From: Proteles cristata cristata
Taxonomy: Eukaryota; Chordata; Mammalia; Carnivora; Hyaenidae
Assembly (NCBI GenBank): GCA_017311185.1
Contig: JAESUZ010000482.1
Span: forward strand, 62,001-126,000
DNA length: 64,000 bases
Direction of reading: 5' to 3'
Position 1 is the stretch's first letter. Each line of letters starts with the position of its first letter. The position numbers and the translations under genes were made by a program. Below, in pieces: positions 12,313-24,735 of the stretch. The notes under the pieces are model-generated. The model was not told the origin of the DNA and ran no database searches. It saw only the letters and a list, made by a program, of their open reading frames with translations.

Positions 12313-12687
12313 TTTTTTTTTCAGTTTTTTCATTTATTTTTAAATCTAATTTGTCAACGTGGCTAACATACAGTGTATACAGCGTGCTCTTCGTTTCGGG
12401 GGTAGATTTCTGTGATTCCCTGCTTGCATACAACACCCAGTGCTCATCCCAACAAGCGCCCTCCTCAATGCCCATCCCCCATTTTCCCGTCTTCCCTGCT
12501 TGCCCCCCCCCACCATCAACCCTGTTTGTTCTCTATACATAAGAGTCTCTTATGGTTTGCCTCCCTCCCTCTCTGTTTGAAACCATTTTTTCCCCTTCCC
12601 TGCCCCCATGGTCTTCTAAGTTTCTCAAGTTCCACATAGGAGTAAAATCCTATGATATCTGTCTGTCTCTGACTTATTTCACTTAAT
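12313..12687 (-). mobile_element. L1 3' UTR fragment, antisense, 5' truncated
   Basis: The poly-T is followed by ATTTGTCAACGTGGCTAACA, CACCCAGTGCTCATCCCAAC and GAGTCTCTTATGGTTTGCC, the reverse complement of the feline L1 3' UTR also seen at 57564-58036. TAGTTAAGTT at 12304-12313 and TAGCTAAGTT at 12687-12696 look like the target-site duplication. Confidence 0.85.
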
Positions 12688-12699
12688 AGCTAAGTTCTT

Positions 12700-14651
<1,952 letters not shown>

Positions 14652-14929
14652 TTAAAAAGAAAATCATTGGATTAATGACAAGCACTGAACACGATGTACT
14701 ATTCTCTTCCAAATTAAACAGCAATTTCACATGAACCAGTTTCCAAACCTTGGCTTTTACTTTTCCTCTCAAATAACTCCCCAAATCAACTTCACAATAT
14801 GAAATTACTGTAATCAGACCGAGTGGGTAAAAGCTTGGTGGTATGTATGATTTTTGCAGCACTGCCCCTAACATCGATGGGACAAGGGACAGGAATACAA
14901 ATAGAGCCTATGGTATACTGTCTGCAAAG

Positions 14930-15404
14930 ATGTGTGCACCATTTCCTTGCATCCCTCTCATCTTTTTGCAAGATAATGTTGTCACTCGTCCCATCAAGTG
15001 GTATGATCTATTTCCCTGTCAGGAATCCAGGCTGGCCTTGTGACTTACTGTGACCACCAGAATATTGCAGAGAACGGTTTTTGAGTTTCAAAGCTAGGCC
15101 TTAAAAGAGCCTTGTACCTTCCACGTTAATTCTCTTTGAATGGAGCCCTAAGGCAGCCCTTTGAAGAAGCCTCCTGGAGGAGGTGAGGCCACACAGAAAC
15201 TAGCCAAATCAACAGACTGATGCCATCATGAACCTTCCAGGCCAGATGACCCTCCAGCTGAATGCAGCTGTATGAACAAGCCTAGGCAACAGCAGCAGAG
15301 AAACCCCCAATGAACCCACGGACTCACAAGAAATATTAAATCGCTCATGTTTCAGGCCTCTAAGATTTGGGGGTAGTTTGCTCCTCAGTGAAGGCTAAGT
15401 GAAA
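14930..15404 (+). mobile_element. MLT1-like solo LTR (ERVL-MaLR)
   Basis: CCAGGCTGGCCTTGTGACTT, AGCCACACAG-type wording, GACTCACAAGAAATATTAAA and GTTTCAGGCCTCTAAGATTT follow the order of an old MaLR LTR, with its polyadenylation region at the right. The left border is uncertain. No internal gag or pol sequence is attached. Confidence 0.65.
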
Positions 15405-16127
15405 CAGAGGCCCACGGGTCATATCTAAATATCTAACAGATATATTTACGATATAGCTTCACAAAGACCTGGAAAACCAGGTATGCATTCTTGAGCCTCT
15501 AGACATACTATGTAGTTCTCGGAGGCATGAACCCCTGGAACAGATCCCCATGGGCCCTGCAGGGAGGCTCAGGGCCATTTAGCAAGGAATTCTGGGTTGT
15601 GAACGGTTATAACTGCTGACTTGGCCCCTCGATTAGGGGAGGCACATGGCCAGAGGAAGGCAAAGTGGGGCATTGTAAATGAGGAGCCCCTTGCCCATGC
15701 CTCAGGGCAGGACTGAGTATTTGTGTAAGTTAACAGAAAGGCACAAGAGACTGACCTACCATTTCTTCCTTTTTCATGAGCCCACACACAATTACATATG
15801 AAACATAGTCAATAGACAGGAAGTGTGTGCATACTTAAATATGTATCCATGAAATTTAAAAAAATCTTTCACCGAAAAATGAGAAGGTTCCAAAATTCCT
15901 AATACTGAACTCCAACTCTCTTTTGTCATAGAACTGCTGGCTATCACTCTAACACAAAGATAAGCACAGATTTAAAAAAAAAAAAAAAAAAAAGGTGGCC
16001 AGTATTTCAATGACATTGGAAAGATGACATTCTGGGTAATTTTCATACTTTAATTAACGGCAGAATATATTTATTTGAAGTAATGAAAACCCAATGAGTT
16101 GTCAGCTAAATACGAAAATTGCCAAAG

Positions 16128-16287
16128 AAAGCAAACCATGAGAGACTCTTGAATGCTGAGAACAAACTGAGGGCTGATGGGTATGGGGGGGAGGGGGGTG
16201 ATGGGCATGGAGGAGGGCACTTGTGGGGATGAGCACTGGGTGTTATATGGAAACCAACTTGACAATAAGCTATTTTTAAAAAAAGTA
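16128..16287 (+). mobile_element. L1 3' UTR fragment, sense
   Basis: GCAAACCATGAGAGACTCTT, a G-rich stretch, GATGAGCACTGGGTGTTATA and AACCAACTTGACAATAAG are the sense version of the feline L1 3' UTR seen antisense at 12313 and 57564. It is severely 5' truncated and ends in an A-rich tail. Confidence 0.85.
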
Positions 16288-17329
16288 TAATCTGCCTAAA
16301 TTTATATATGGTAATTATCAGTTTGGTTACACGTGCCCTCCAGGGTAAGGCTAGATATTTCTCTGGCCTAGACTTGCTATGAAAATTTTCAACAGCTTTT
16401 TGTCCTCGATAGAGGAATGAAATACTAATATCCTAGATTCTACAGGACTTCAAAATCCCCAGCACTTTACCCCTCCCCCCCAAAAAAGTTAAAGCAAAAA
16501 CCTGGTTTACAAGTTTGATAAATTTAAAGTTGGTTTCATATTTTCATCTTCCAGAATTCGGTGGTCTCCAATTACATTTTTACTTACTGCTACTACTTTG
16601 TCATTAATATTAATACGCAAATAAGCTAGAACATACAAGATCTTTATTTCGGTTTGCATGTGTAATGATTCTGGCTGTGCAGCCTCAGAATAAATCTGCT
16701 ACGTGACACCGCAGGGACACTGATTATACACGTTTCAGTGCCACACAGTATTTACAGTCACACACAAGAACCTTCACACACATTTTTATTCACATAAGCA
16801 CCCTGCTTTCCGGACGCCTTCCCAAACCTCCCTCTGCCCCCAGTCACAAATGTACCCTCTCCCGTCTCCTCAGTATTCGTGCAGGTACCGACAAAAACCG
16901 CAGGATCAGCTCCGACCTCAGGCCTGACATAAAGTGGGGGAGTACATCGCTCACACAGAATTTGGAAGTCAGCCCGCTGGGTGGGAGAACTCCAGTTTCA
17001 ACCTGCCAATCCATCATTCACAATTTACAGCTGGGCACAGGGCTGCGCTTTCTGCAGGACAACTGAGACTTCAAGCTGCAAGGGACCACTGCTGTCAAGA
17101 CACCACAACTCCTTTCCCCCTGCTCAGTTCCACGGAGAAAACTCAAGCAGTCTCGTGTTAATAAAAGAAACATGAGGATCAAAGAAACCTGTGAAAGGCC
17201 AGGCTATGTGTTCTCTCCAGTCACTGCATTCGAGGCAAATGGCTAGGGGGTCTCTTCCTAGGCACCACATCCCATATACTGGCCTGAGTTTTCAAGTCTA
17301 ATCAGGGCTTAAGAAAGAAGGCGGCGGTA

Positions 17330-17820
17330 GTGGTAATAATGAAATCCTTAATACTGAGCACTTCCTCTGTGCCAGCAACGGCCCTTTTCAGTACAGCAGC
17401 ATCTGGAGCCAGGCCACATGGGTTTAAAAGCCAGAAAGATCATGCACAAGCTATGTAACATGGGAAGCCTGCGTGGCTCAGGTGGTTAAGCATCTGACTC
17501 TTCATTTCTCCTCAGGTTGTAACCTCACAGTTCATGGGATCAGGACCTACATCGGGCTCCGTGATAAATGTGGAGCCTGCTTGGGATTCTCCCTCCCTCT
17601 CTCCCCACCCCTCCCCCACATGTGGTCTCTCTCTCTCTCTCGCTCTCAAAAAACAAACATTTTTTAAAATGGCTATGTAACCTTGGGCAGGTTACTTAAC
17701 CTCTCAGTTTCCCCGTCTGTAAAAAGGGATGACTGCCACAAGATCTTCATGAGAATTAAACGAGTAAAGACACATTAAATGTTTAGAGCAATGTCAGGCA
17801 TACAGCCAAATAAATACGGT
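17330..17820 (+). repeat. L2/MIR composite split by a SINE
   Basis: The left part has the L2-like phrase GAGCACTTCCTCTGTGCCAG, then MIR-like CTGGAGCCAGGCCACATGGG. The right part continues ACCTTGGGCAGGTTACTTAA, CCTCAGTTTCCCC-type and GTAAAAAGGGATGA, the MIR core and tail. A CanSINE at 17462-17669 interrupts the MIR in its core. Confidence 0.75.
17462..17669 (+). mobile_element. CanSINE inserted in a MIR
   Basis: The head AAGCCTGCGTGGCTCAGGTG, the middle GAGCCTGCTTGGGATT, the CT tract and the tail AAAAAACAAACATTTTTTAA are readable. GCTATGTAAC is repeated on both sides as target-site duplication, and both copies belong to the MIR core, which dates the SINE as younger. Confidence 0.9.
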
Positions 17821-18029
17821 TTCCAGATAAAATACAGAATGCCTAGTGAAATTTGAACTTCAGATCAATGACTGCTTTTACACTTTAAGTATGTACCAAA
17901 TATTGCAGGGACAAATATAAAAAAAAAAAAAGCAGTTGTAGTCTATCTGCAATTCAAATGTAACTGAGCATCCTGAATGCATGTATGTAGCTAAAGCTGG
18001 CAACCAAACATACAAATTTTTGCTATTGC

Positions 18030-18130
18030 AATTCCCCACTTATCTGAAACTCTTGAGGGGGGGTATTTTTCAGCGATCACAGATTTTCAGATTTTACAAA
18101 ACGAATACAGTGCATATACCACAGATTATA
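18030..18130. mobile_element. Possible mariner/Tigger-derived fragment
   Basis: CCCCACTTATCTGAAACTCT and CACAGATTTTCAGATTTTAC with GAATACAGTGCATATAC resemble an old mariner-type nonautonomous element. The match is by general wording only and is weak. Confidence 0.25.
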
Positions 18131-18369
18131 TAGTACCTCCGGCATGCGTGGAGTGGCAATCCTGAAGCAAGCACATTAATAATTCCACAAGAAATACGTG
18201 CATACTTTCCAAAGTGAGAACAACATCAACAACAGCCTCACATGAACTAAGATGTAGTTGTGCCATCCTAAGAACTGACAGTGAAAATGCCCTCTGGGTC
18301 TGGCTGGGGTTAAGAATCATGCACTGTAGACCTGGACTACTACTACAACTGCCACCAATATTTTCTTCT

Positions 18370-18520
18370 AGTCTCGTGACTAGCATTCTAACTAAAAACC
18401 AGTATTCCCGTTTCAGTGACGGTGAACAAGCGGCTTCGGATGGTTACGTAATTCGCTCAAGATCATGTGCCTTTTACACGGCCAGGCCGTGCTTCAAACT
18501 CAAGTCAGCCTGTCTGCCCT
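18370..18520 (+). repeat. MIR/L2-like fragment
   Basis: CGTTTCAGTGACGGTGAACA, CGTAATTCGCTCAAGATCAT and GCTTCAAACTCAAGTCAGCC follow the order of the ancient phrase (compare tail, then lose-weight-into-cloning phrase) common to MIR and L2. It is quite diverged. Confidence 0.5.
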
Positions 18521-18717
18521 TATCCATGATTAGTATGCCCTTCACTTGTAACCTTTCTCCACCTCTTATTTTGAAAGTGGGACTAGGAGAAGAGAACAGG
18601 GAGAAAAGGAGGAAAAGAAAACTAAAGAGAGCAGACATCTCAGAAAAGGATGGCACCTGTTCAGAAAAGCTCCAGAAGCGAATCAATCACTCCTGTCTTC
18701 CACCGTGCAGCGATCAC

Positions 18718-19095
18718 ACACGTGACACCGCCCCAACGCACCCACGCAGCCGCACGCACGCACCACCCACGCACGCAGCCCCTCCCTCACCTACGCACGC
18801 ACCGCCCACGCACGCAGCACCGCTCCGCCGCCCACGTACGCACGCGCCCAACACGCACGCCACCCCCCGCACGCACGCGCCCCTCCCCAGCACGCGCACC
18901 CACCACGTGGCCCCCCCTCACACACGCACGCAGGTGCCGCCCACGCACGCAGCACCTCTCCCTTGCCCACGTACGCCCCCTCCCCCCGCATGCACGTGCC
19001 CGTCACTAGCACGCGCGCACCCACCACGTGGCCCCCTCACAGACGCACGCAGGTGCCTCCCATGCACGCAGCAGCCCGCCCTGCCCACACACCTG
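18718..19095. repeat. CACGCA-rich, CpG-dense minisatellite
   Basis: The tract is built from variants of CACGCACGCAGC and CCCACGCACGC with C-rich spacers and has a very high CpG content for an intron. A longer unit is also repeated: AGCACGCGCACCCACCACGT at 18889 recurs as AGCACGCGCGCACCCACCAC at 19008, about 119 bases on, with the following 60-odd bases also matching. Each long unit carries the E-box CACGTG. Open frames run through it in several registers on both strands because the period suppresses stops. I do not regard them as genes. Confidence 0.9.
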
Positions 19096-19839
19096 GGCCC
19101 CAAACCTTCCCTCTTCTCATTGGAGACCTTCCTCGGGCCACATTTATTCAGCTGTTATGCAGGCCCCTAAGCACAGTGAAGCTCATGTTACACCGAAGAG
19201 GGTGTATCCTTGGTGAGTCTTTCGTCACAGAAGAGAAAAATCAATACTTTTTTTTCAATATTAGAAAGCCACATGCCAACGTGAAAATTAAAAACAGAGC
19301 AGCAAGGGAAAACACACTAGCTGGCAGGAGGTAACATTATCAAATGCCATTCTGTAAGTTTTACTCTTGTGTTATTATGATGTGTCATAGAGACAAAATG
19401 CATACGTTAAATGGCTGTCCGTACCAAAAGATGGCCTAAACTCAAAACGAAAAGTTTAGTTCGAAGTTTTCATTGTCACACATCTGCAAGGACCCTACCA
19501 CAGCAGAAGGCCAAGATGACGTGAAGTCTACAGTCTGACTTCTGGCGGCCCCACCTGGTGCCCCGCTCTACTCTACGTCATCTTCTCTCCACTGGGAAAC
19601 TCTAGGTCAGCTGCTCAAGCCAGAAACAGGAAACGGCGTGCGATTTCCCAAATCGTTCTCACCGTTCCCGGCATGAGATCAGGAAGCTGAAACGGTTGCT
19701 CACCAGACACTAGTAGGTCTATAGTATCACGAAAAAAAAAGAGCAAGACAGGACTCAAGGCCAAAGAGTCACGTGGCACGGCCTCGTGGCACCAAAGCAA
19801 TGATGGGGAGCAAACAGACAACTTGAAGCCAGCCCTGCT

Positions 19840-20000
19840 CATTCAGGAGGTGACCCTGGGCAAGTTATTTAGCTTCTAGAAGCCTCCAAATCGTCATGTG
19901 TAGTTGGGCCTGGTGATAACACTGACATCACCGGGTTCTTAAGATATGATGACGTGGCACCTGTAAGTCTCTTACCGCAATGCCTGGTTAAAAAATATGT
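19840..20000 (+). repeat. MIR-like fragment
   Basis: GGTGACCCTGGGCAAGTTAT followed by TTAGCTTCTAGAAGCCTCC is the MIR core phrase. The 3' part fades out near 19990. Confidence 0.65.
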
Positions 20001-20164
20001 ATTGATCTATCAAGAATGGAACAACAAAAAAAAAATAACCTAATTGTCGAATCCATTACCTTTGTAGAAGGCCCCTGAATTTAAAAGCTCTTCTTCCATC
20101 TTGCTCCCTATGGTCTCCTCTCTACCTAGAAAAACTCCGCTGAGACCTTTTTGAATGCTAGTAA

Positions 20165-20413
20165 GGGGCACCCGGGTGGCTCAGTCGGTTAAGCGGTTAA
20201 GCGTTCGACTTTGGCTCAGGTCATGATCTCACGGTTGGTGGGTTCGAGCCCCCGCATCGGGCTTGGTGCTGACAGCTCAGAGCCTCGAGCCTGTTTCAGA
20301 TCCTGCATCTCCCTCTCTCTCTGGCCCTCCCCTGCTCATGCTTGCTCACTTGCTCTCTCTTTTATCTCTCTCTCTCTCCTCTCTGAAATTAAAAAAAAAA
20401 AATTTTTAACATT
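20165..20413 (+). mobile_element. CanSINE (SINEC_Fc-like)
   Basis: A nearly complete copy with head GGGGCACCCGGGTGGCTCAG and tail AAATTAAAAAAAAAAAA. The head contains a small duplication (GGTTAAGCGGTTAAGCG). AATGCTAGTA on both sides is the target-site duplication. Confidence 0.94.
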
Positions 20414-20454
20414 AAATGCTAGTAGGATCATGTCTCTTTCTCGAAACCTTCTGG

Positions 20455-20860
20455 AGGCTTTTGAGTTCACTTAGGAAAAGCCCCCAATCACCGGCACCTG
20501 GGCTCCCCACTGACCCTCATCACTTGCCCGCTGCCCCTTTACCCAGGAAGCTCTTCCAGTCCAGGAGCTTTGCCCCCGCTGCTCCCCATACCTAGAAAGC
20601 CCTTTCCTCAGTCTTCCCACAGCATGTCCCTTCTCATCGCTCAGGGTCACTTCAGCATTCTTTTCTCAGACTTGTCAATTTAGCCATCCTGTCATTTGCT
20701 ATCACGGTGTTCTACTGTAATATTTTAATTTTCTGCATAACATTACCCCAGTCGATATTTTTCTTGCACATCGATCATCTTGTGTTTATTGATGATCTTT
20801 CTTCCCCTACCTGGTCATTCAGCTTCACCGCCCCCTAAGGGCCTGACTTGCGATCAATAT
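20455..20860 (+). repeat. L2 3' end
   Basis: The sequence follows the L2 3' end order: CCCATACCTAGAAAGCCCTT, CTCATCGCTCAGGGTCACTT, CTCAGACTTGTCAATT-type and a C/T-rich close with CCCCCTAAGGGCCTGA. No ORF2 reading remains. Confidence 0.65.
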
Positions 20861-21601
20861 TTGGCAAATTATTTCATTAATCTCTTAAGACCAAGAGGAA
20901 GTGGAAGGGCTATGTGCTTAATTCCTCCTTATGACGTACCCCTTGGAAAATAAACCAGTGTTCCTGCCACTGAAGGAATGCGGTGGGGGGTGGGAGACTG
21001 GAATCTGGGTCCTGCAAATCGAGACGCTAACCCTATTCTCTAGAGAGGGAAGATCATGGCTGGGGCAAAACCGAGGCAACTTTAAACCTTCATGTTCACT
21101 GTGCAGTACCCACTGGCACATGGCCCAGTTACTGCAAGATAAGCTTGACTTGCCAGGACCTGAAGTGATTTCAGGTGACTGTGGAAGCACAGATTCACAG
21201 AGGATCCCTGCTCAGATGCAGACAGGTCAGGCCCACTGATCAAATTATTCAGAGACCTTATGGTAAATAGGGATGGATATCGAGCTGAGGCCGTAGGAAT
21301 GCTGATGGTCTCTCTGTTCAGATGTTAAGAAAGGCCATCTGGCCTTATAAACCCCTTCCCGATTTCATGTAATAACTTGGAATACTGCACAGCTGTTTTG
21401 TCACAAAGAAAAAGAAAACAGGAAACCTACGCTCCACAACTTCACACTGAGACTTGAAAGTAAACTTAAAATTTCATCAAAATTGCATTTCGTACTTGGT
21501 AAACCTCAAGCAAACAGAATACTAAAAATACCACCTGTTTTCTCTTCCTCTCCCCAAGGTACCATAATTATATCTTGACACAGGATGGAGAACTGACTTA
21601 C

Positions 21602-21670
21602 CAGCTTCGATGCATTCTGGCTTCAGGCAGTAGTCCTGTTTAGCTTGGAGACTTAAGAAACCTTGACTCA
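21602..21670 (-). CDS. PHEX: PHEX coding exon 2 (juxtamembrane)
   Basis: This 69-base exon encodes residues 40 (split) to 63 (split): [19 protein letters not shown] and IEA. It covers the lumenal end of the signal anchor and the short stalk with Cys54 and Cys59, which open the ectodomain. The acceptor is TTTTTTCAG and the donor GTAAGT, both strong. Exon 1 ends G and exon 2 begins TG, restoring Val40; exon 2 ends G and exon 3 supplies CT, restoring Ala63. From memory of the human protein, Leu44 and Glu52 are replaced by Phe and Asp. Exon size and phases agree with the human gene (c.119-187). Confidence 0.97.
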
Positions 21671-21824
21671 CTGAAAAAACAGACCAAAATAAAGAAATGA
21701 CTGGCTTGTAGCAGACCACCTTCAGGTAACCCCCTAAAAGGCACATATGCTAGACATGTGATGTCAGTTCATCCTTCTCAGCATTGACACGGAATTCAAA
21801 AATCCACTTGGCTCATTATCTCAG

Positions 21825-21905
21825 GGCTAGACTGGTCACAAGCTAAGTAACCTTGGTGAGCCTCTTGGCTGCTCTGAAATTCGGTTCTCTAGACTAGAAG
21901 ATGAG
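21825..21905 (+). repeat. MIR-like scrap
   Basis: GGTCACAAGCTAAGTAACCT, TTGGTGAGCCTCTTGGC and TCTAGACTAGAAGATGAG recall the MIR core. It is short and uncertain. Confidence 0.45.
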
Positions 21906-21919
21906 TGGGTACAGTTAGA

Positions 21920-22105
21920 CCAGTGCTTCTCAGAGAGGTGTGTCCAGGCATCCACAGCCCCTGGCAGTTTTTTAGAAAGGCAAATAAATTACTGAGCCCC
22001 ACCACGGACCTGAATCAGAAACTGTGGAGGCGGGGTCCAGCCGTCGCAGTTTTGCAAGCCCACCAGGTGATTGTGATGCATGCTCAAGTTTCAGAGCCAC
22101 TAGAC
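21920..22105 (+). mobile_element. MER5-type hAT-Charlie element
   Basis: Runs from CAGTGCTTCTCAGAGAG via GAGCCCCACCACGGACCTGA and ATCAGAAACTGTGGAGG to CAGAGCCACTAG, the usual order and inverted ends of MER5A. It is nonautonomous, with no coding frame. Confidence 0.82.
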
Positions 22106-23710
22106 TAGCTCATCTCTAAAGTCTCTTCCATCTCCAATTATCTGTGACTTAAGTCACATGATTTCACTCTTTTTGGTTACAACTACATTTTCGTTTTAGA
22201 GATGCGGGGTGGGGGGGGGGGGACTGAAACTTACAAACTGAATCATTGGGAGCAAATCCAGAGTGGAAGGAGAAAATTAGCATGTACGGCATTTCAAGTT
22301 CTGAATTTTATGTAAACCGTCCATAGATATGTGAAGGAGTAACACTGTGTATCATTCAGCCTCTAGCTCAGCCTAGCTACCCGACAGATGCAGCTTGTGG
22401 ACCAAGCGTCGAACTACTTTCACCAGAACAAAACAAAACAAAAACCACGCGAGATGGAATTAGCTTTTCACCAATAGCTTAATTTCACCCATCTGGCTGG
22501 CAATATGATCTAAATGGATTTCTGCAAAGCACAAAAGGGTGCCCCGTTTGTAAACTCCAGGCAGCACCTGGGCATTAGCAGATGTGAGTTTAGATTTCAA
22601 AATATTCTTGGTAGCCAAGGCTAGTTTAGGGGGGTTCATTATTGCTGTACTCTGTGAGCAGAAATAAGGAATCATTTGGAGATGTGGCCATGGGGAGATG
22701 GATGGTGGTGGGGTGAAGGGGAGCCAAGGCCTTTTGTGGCACTGTCCGCTGAGAAGAAGGATCAGAAAGCATGGCGGTACCGATATTTCTGCTAGAAATG
22801 GAAGACGGGTACCTCTCTTGTCAGTGTGACGATTTGTATTATTTATTATCCCACATTGTAAGAGGAGACTGCTTTTTCTTTCTTCTTTTCTCTGCTGCCA
22901 TCCTCCAAGCAGCCTTTTTACTGATGACAGGTTACAGATACAAGAAAACTGCCTATGGAACACCTCGGGCCCATTTGTAAGAAGTATCTTAGCATAGTGG
23001 TGTGCTTTGATTTCTTTAAAGAGCCAAGAAAAGTTAGATAAAAATATAAATGTGCAGCATAAGCATTAGTATGGAAGATTTCCTTATGACTGTGTGATGG
23101 GACCACGGGGGGCAGTTTCCCTGAGTCTACTTCTGTATATTTACCAAATGTTCTTTGATGAGCCTATGTTATTTTTTATAATGTGAAAATAAGCTTCATT
23201 ATAAGTAATATTGTTATGATTATGGATGGTACCACCTTGAAACTAGCCTTATCTAATTTTTTTTAAAAAGCTAATGAAACGATGTACTTAAAGAGTTACT
23301 GCTTTCATGGGAAAGAATTCCTGACCCAAACCCTCTAGGGAAGCAGAACTAGATATCTTTATCTGAATATGAATAAAAGGGAGGTTTAAATTAAATTAAT
23401 TGAGATGCAGACAGACCTCACCCCTCGAGGAAGAGCATTATATCCATGCGGGGTTGAGATCCTGCAAATAAATAAGGATCAATAAGCCCAGATAATGCGA
23501 AGGTGTGGGTGAGTGACATCAGGACAACAGGGAAAACATTTTTAATATAAAAAATGAAAATGTTACTTTTTACGGGTTAGATGATTTTTAAAAAAAAAAA
23601 CCTAAGAACAGTTTGGTTTCTCATTTCAGATTTTTCTATAACCAGTGGAAATGACCTCAGAACGCAGTGGAGTCATCCACAGCTCAGCAACATGAGAAGG
23701 ACCATAAAGC

Positions 23711-24034
23711 CAGGGCTCAGCAAACTATGGCCCGTGGGCCAAGTCCAGTCTTCTGCCAGTTTCTGTACAGCCTGTGAGCTAAAAATGATTTTTACGTGTT
23801 TTAATGGTTGGGGGAAAAAATCACAAGAATCATATTTCATTAAATTATCTGAAATTCACATTTCAATGTTCAGAAATCAAATTGTATCAGAATACAGCCA
23901 TGCCCATTTGTGTACATATTTGTCTGTGGTTGCTTTCTTGCCACGATAGGGTCGAGTAGCAGCAACAGAGACTGTATGGCCCAGAAAGCTGAAACCTTTA
24001 CTATCTGGCCCTTTCCAGAAAACGTTTGCCCACC
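23711..24034 (-). mobile_element. hAT-type nonautonomous DNA transposon, antisense
   Basis: Same family as 11822-12050. Here it starts CAGGGCTCAGCAAACTATGG, CCCGTGGGCC and ends CTGGCCCTTTCCAGAAAACG, TTTGCCCACC. The centre (AAAATCACAAGAATCATATTTC) is longer than in the other copies, so it may be a less deleted version. Confidence 0.78.
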
Positions 24035-24579
24035 ATTACATTTGAGAAAGAGACTGTGGGGAGGAAGAGGTGAGGAAGGAGGAAAAGAAAAGACACTTTA
24101 AAATAAACTGATTATTGGCATATGGTTATACCTGTTGTTGTAAATGCTAGTGCTGTAGCTTCTCTGAGAGCACCCCAAGGCCAGTGGCAGTCGCTCTTAC
24201 CGTGGAAGGACTAAGATTTAGGCAAGAGATTAGCCCAGAACCTAAAATACAAAGAGGGATGCTCTAAATTGCAGGCATGTGCCTGAATTTGGACAGAAGA
24301 GTATCAACCAGCAAGAGCCTTGAGGAGAAGAGGACTTAAGCAGAATACTGTCACACAGAGCACTGCCTTGCAGGTCCCTAGAGATTTTCAGACGAGGACT
24401 TGACTAGGGGCAGGGTGGAGGTGGCTGGCCGAGCCTGGGAGACTAGGCAGTAAAGAAGGGTCTGGTGGAAGGAAGCCTGAAACAATGCAGAGACGTTTGA
24501 CAAAAAGCTACTAAAGAATGTGCGTTTATCTTAAAGCAGATATCTCCAGATGTACACATCCAGATGGACATGGTCAGCT

Positions 24580-24735
24580 AAAGCAATGCTTCTCAAACTT
24601 TAATTTGCAAATGAATCACCTGGGGATCTTATGAAAATGCAGATTCTGAATTAGTAGGTCTTGGGGTGAAGCTCAGGCTCCCGAGGGGTGCTGATGCTGC
24701 CGGTCCACGGACTGCACTGAGTAGTGAGGGTGTAA
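24580..24735 (+). mobile_element. MER5-type hAT-Charlie element
   Basis: AATGCTTCTCAAACTTTAAT, AATGAATCACCTGGGGATCT, CAGATTCTGAATTAGTAGGT and GGTGCTGATGCTGCCGGTCC give the complete MER5A order, slightly truncated at the 3' end. Confidence 0.88.

Noticed and set aside
18718..19095. CRISPR-like array
   Set aside because: Units are irregular, have no unique spacers, and the genome is mammalian.
18214..19170. 318-codon plus-strand open frame rich in Thr, His, Ala and Pro
   Set aside because: More than a third of it is the CACGCA minisatellite, similar long frames exist on the opposite strand over the same bases, and no domain, splice site or start context supports it.
22460..22963. 167-codon minus-strand frame in PHEX intron 1
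   Set aside because: No known domain, no flanking splice signals in phase, and it would lie between two confirmed PHEX exons.
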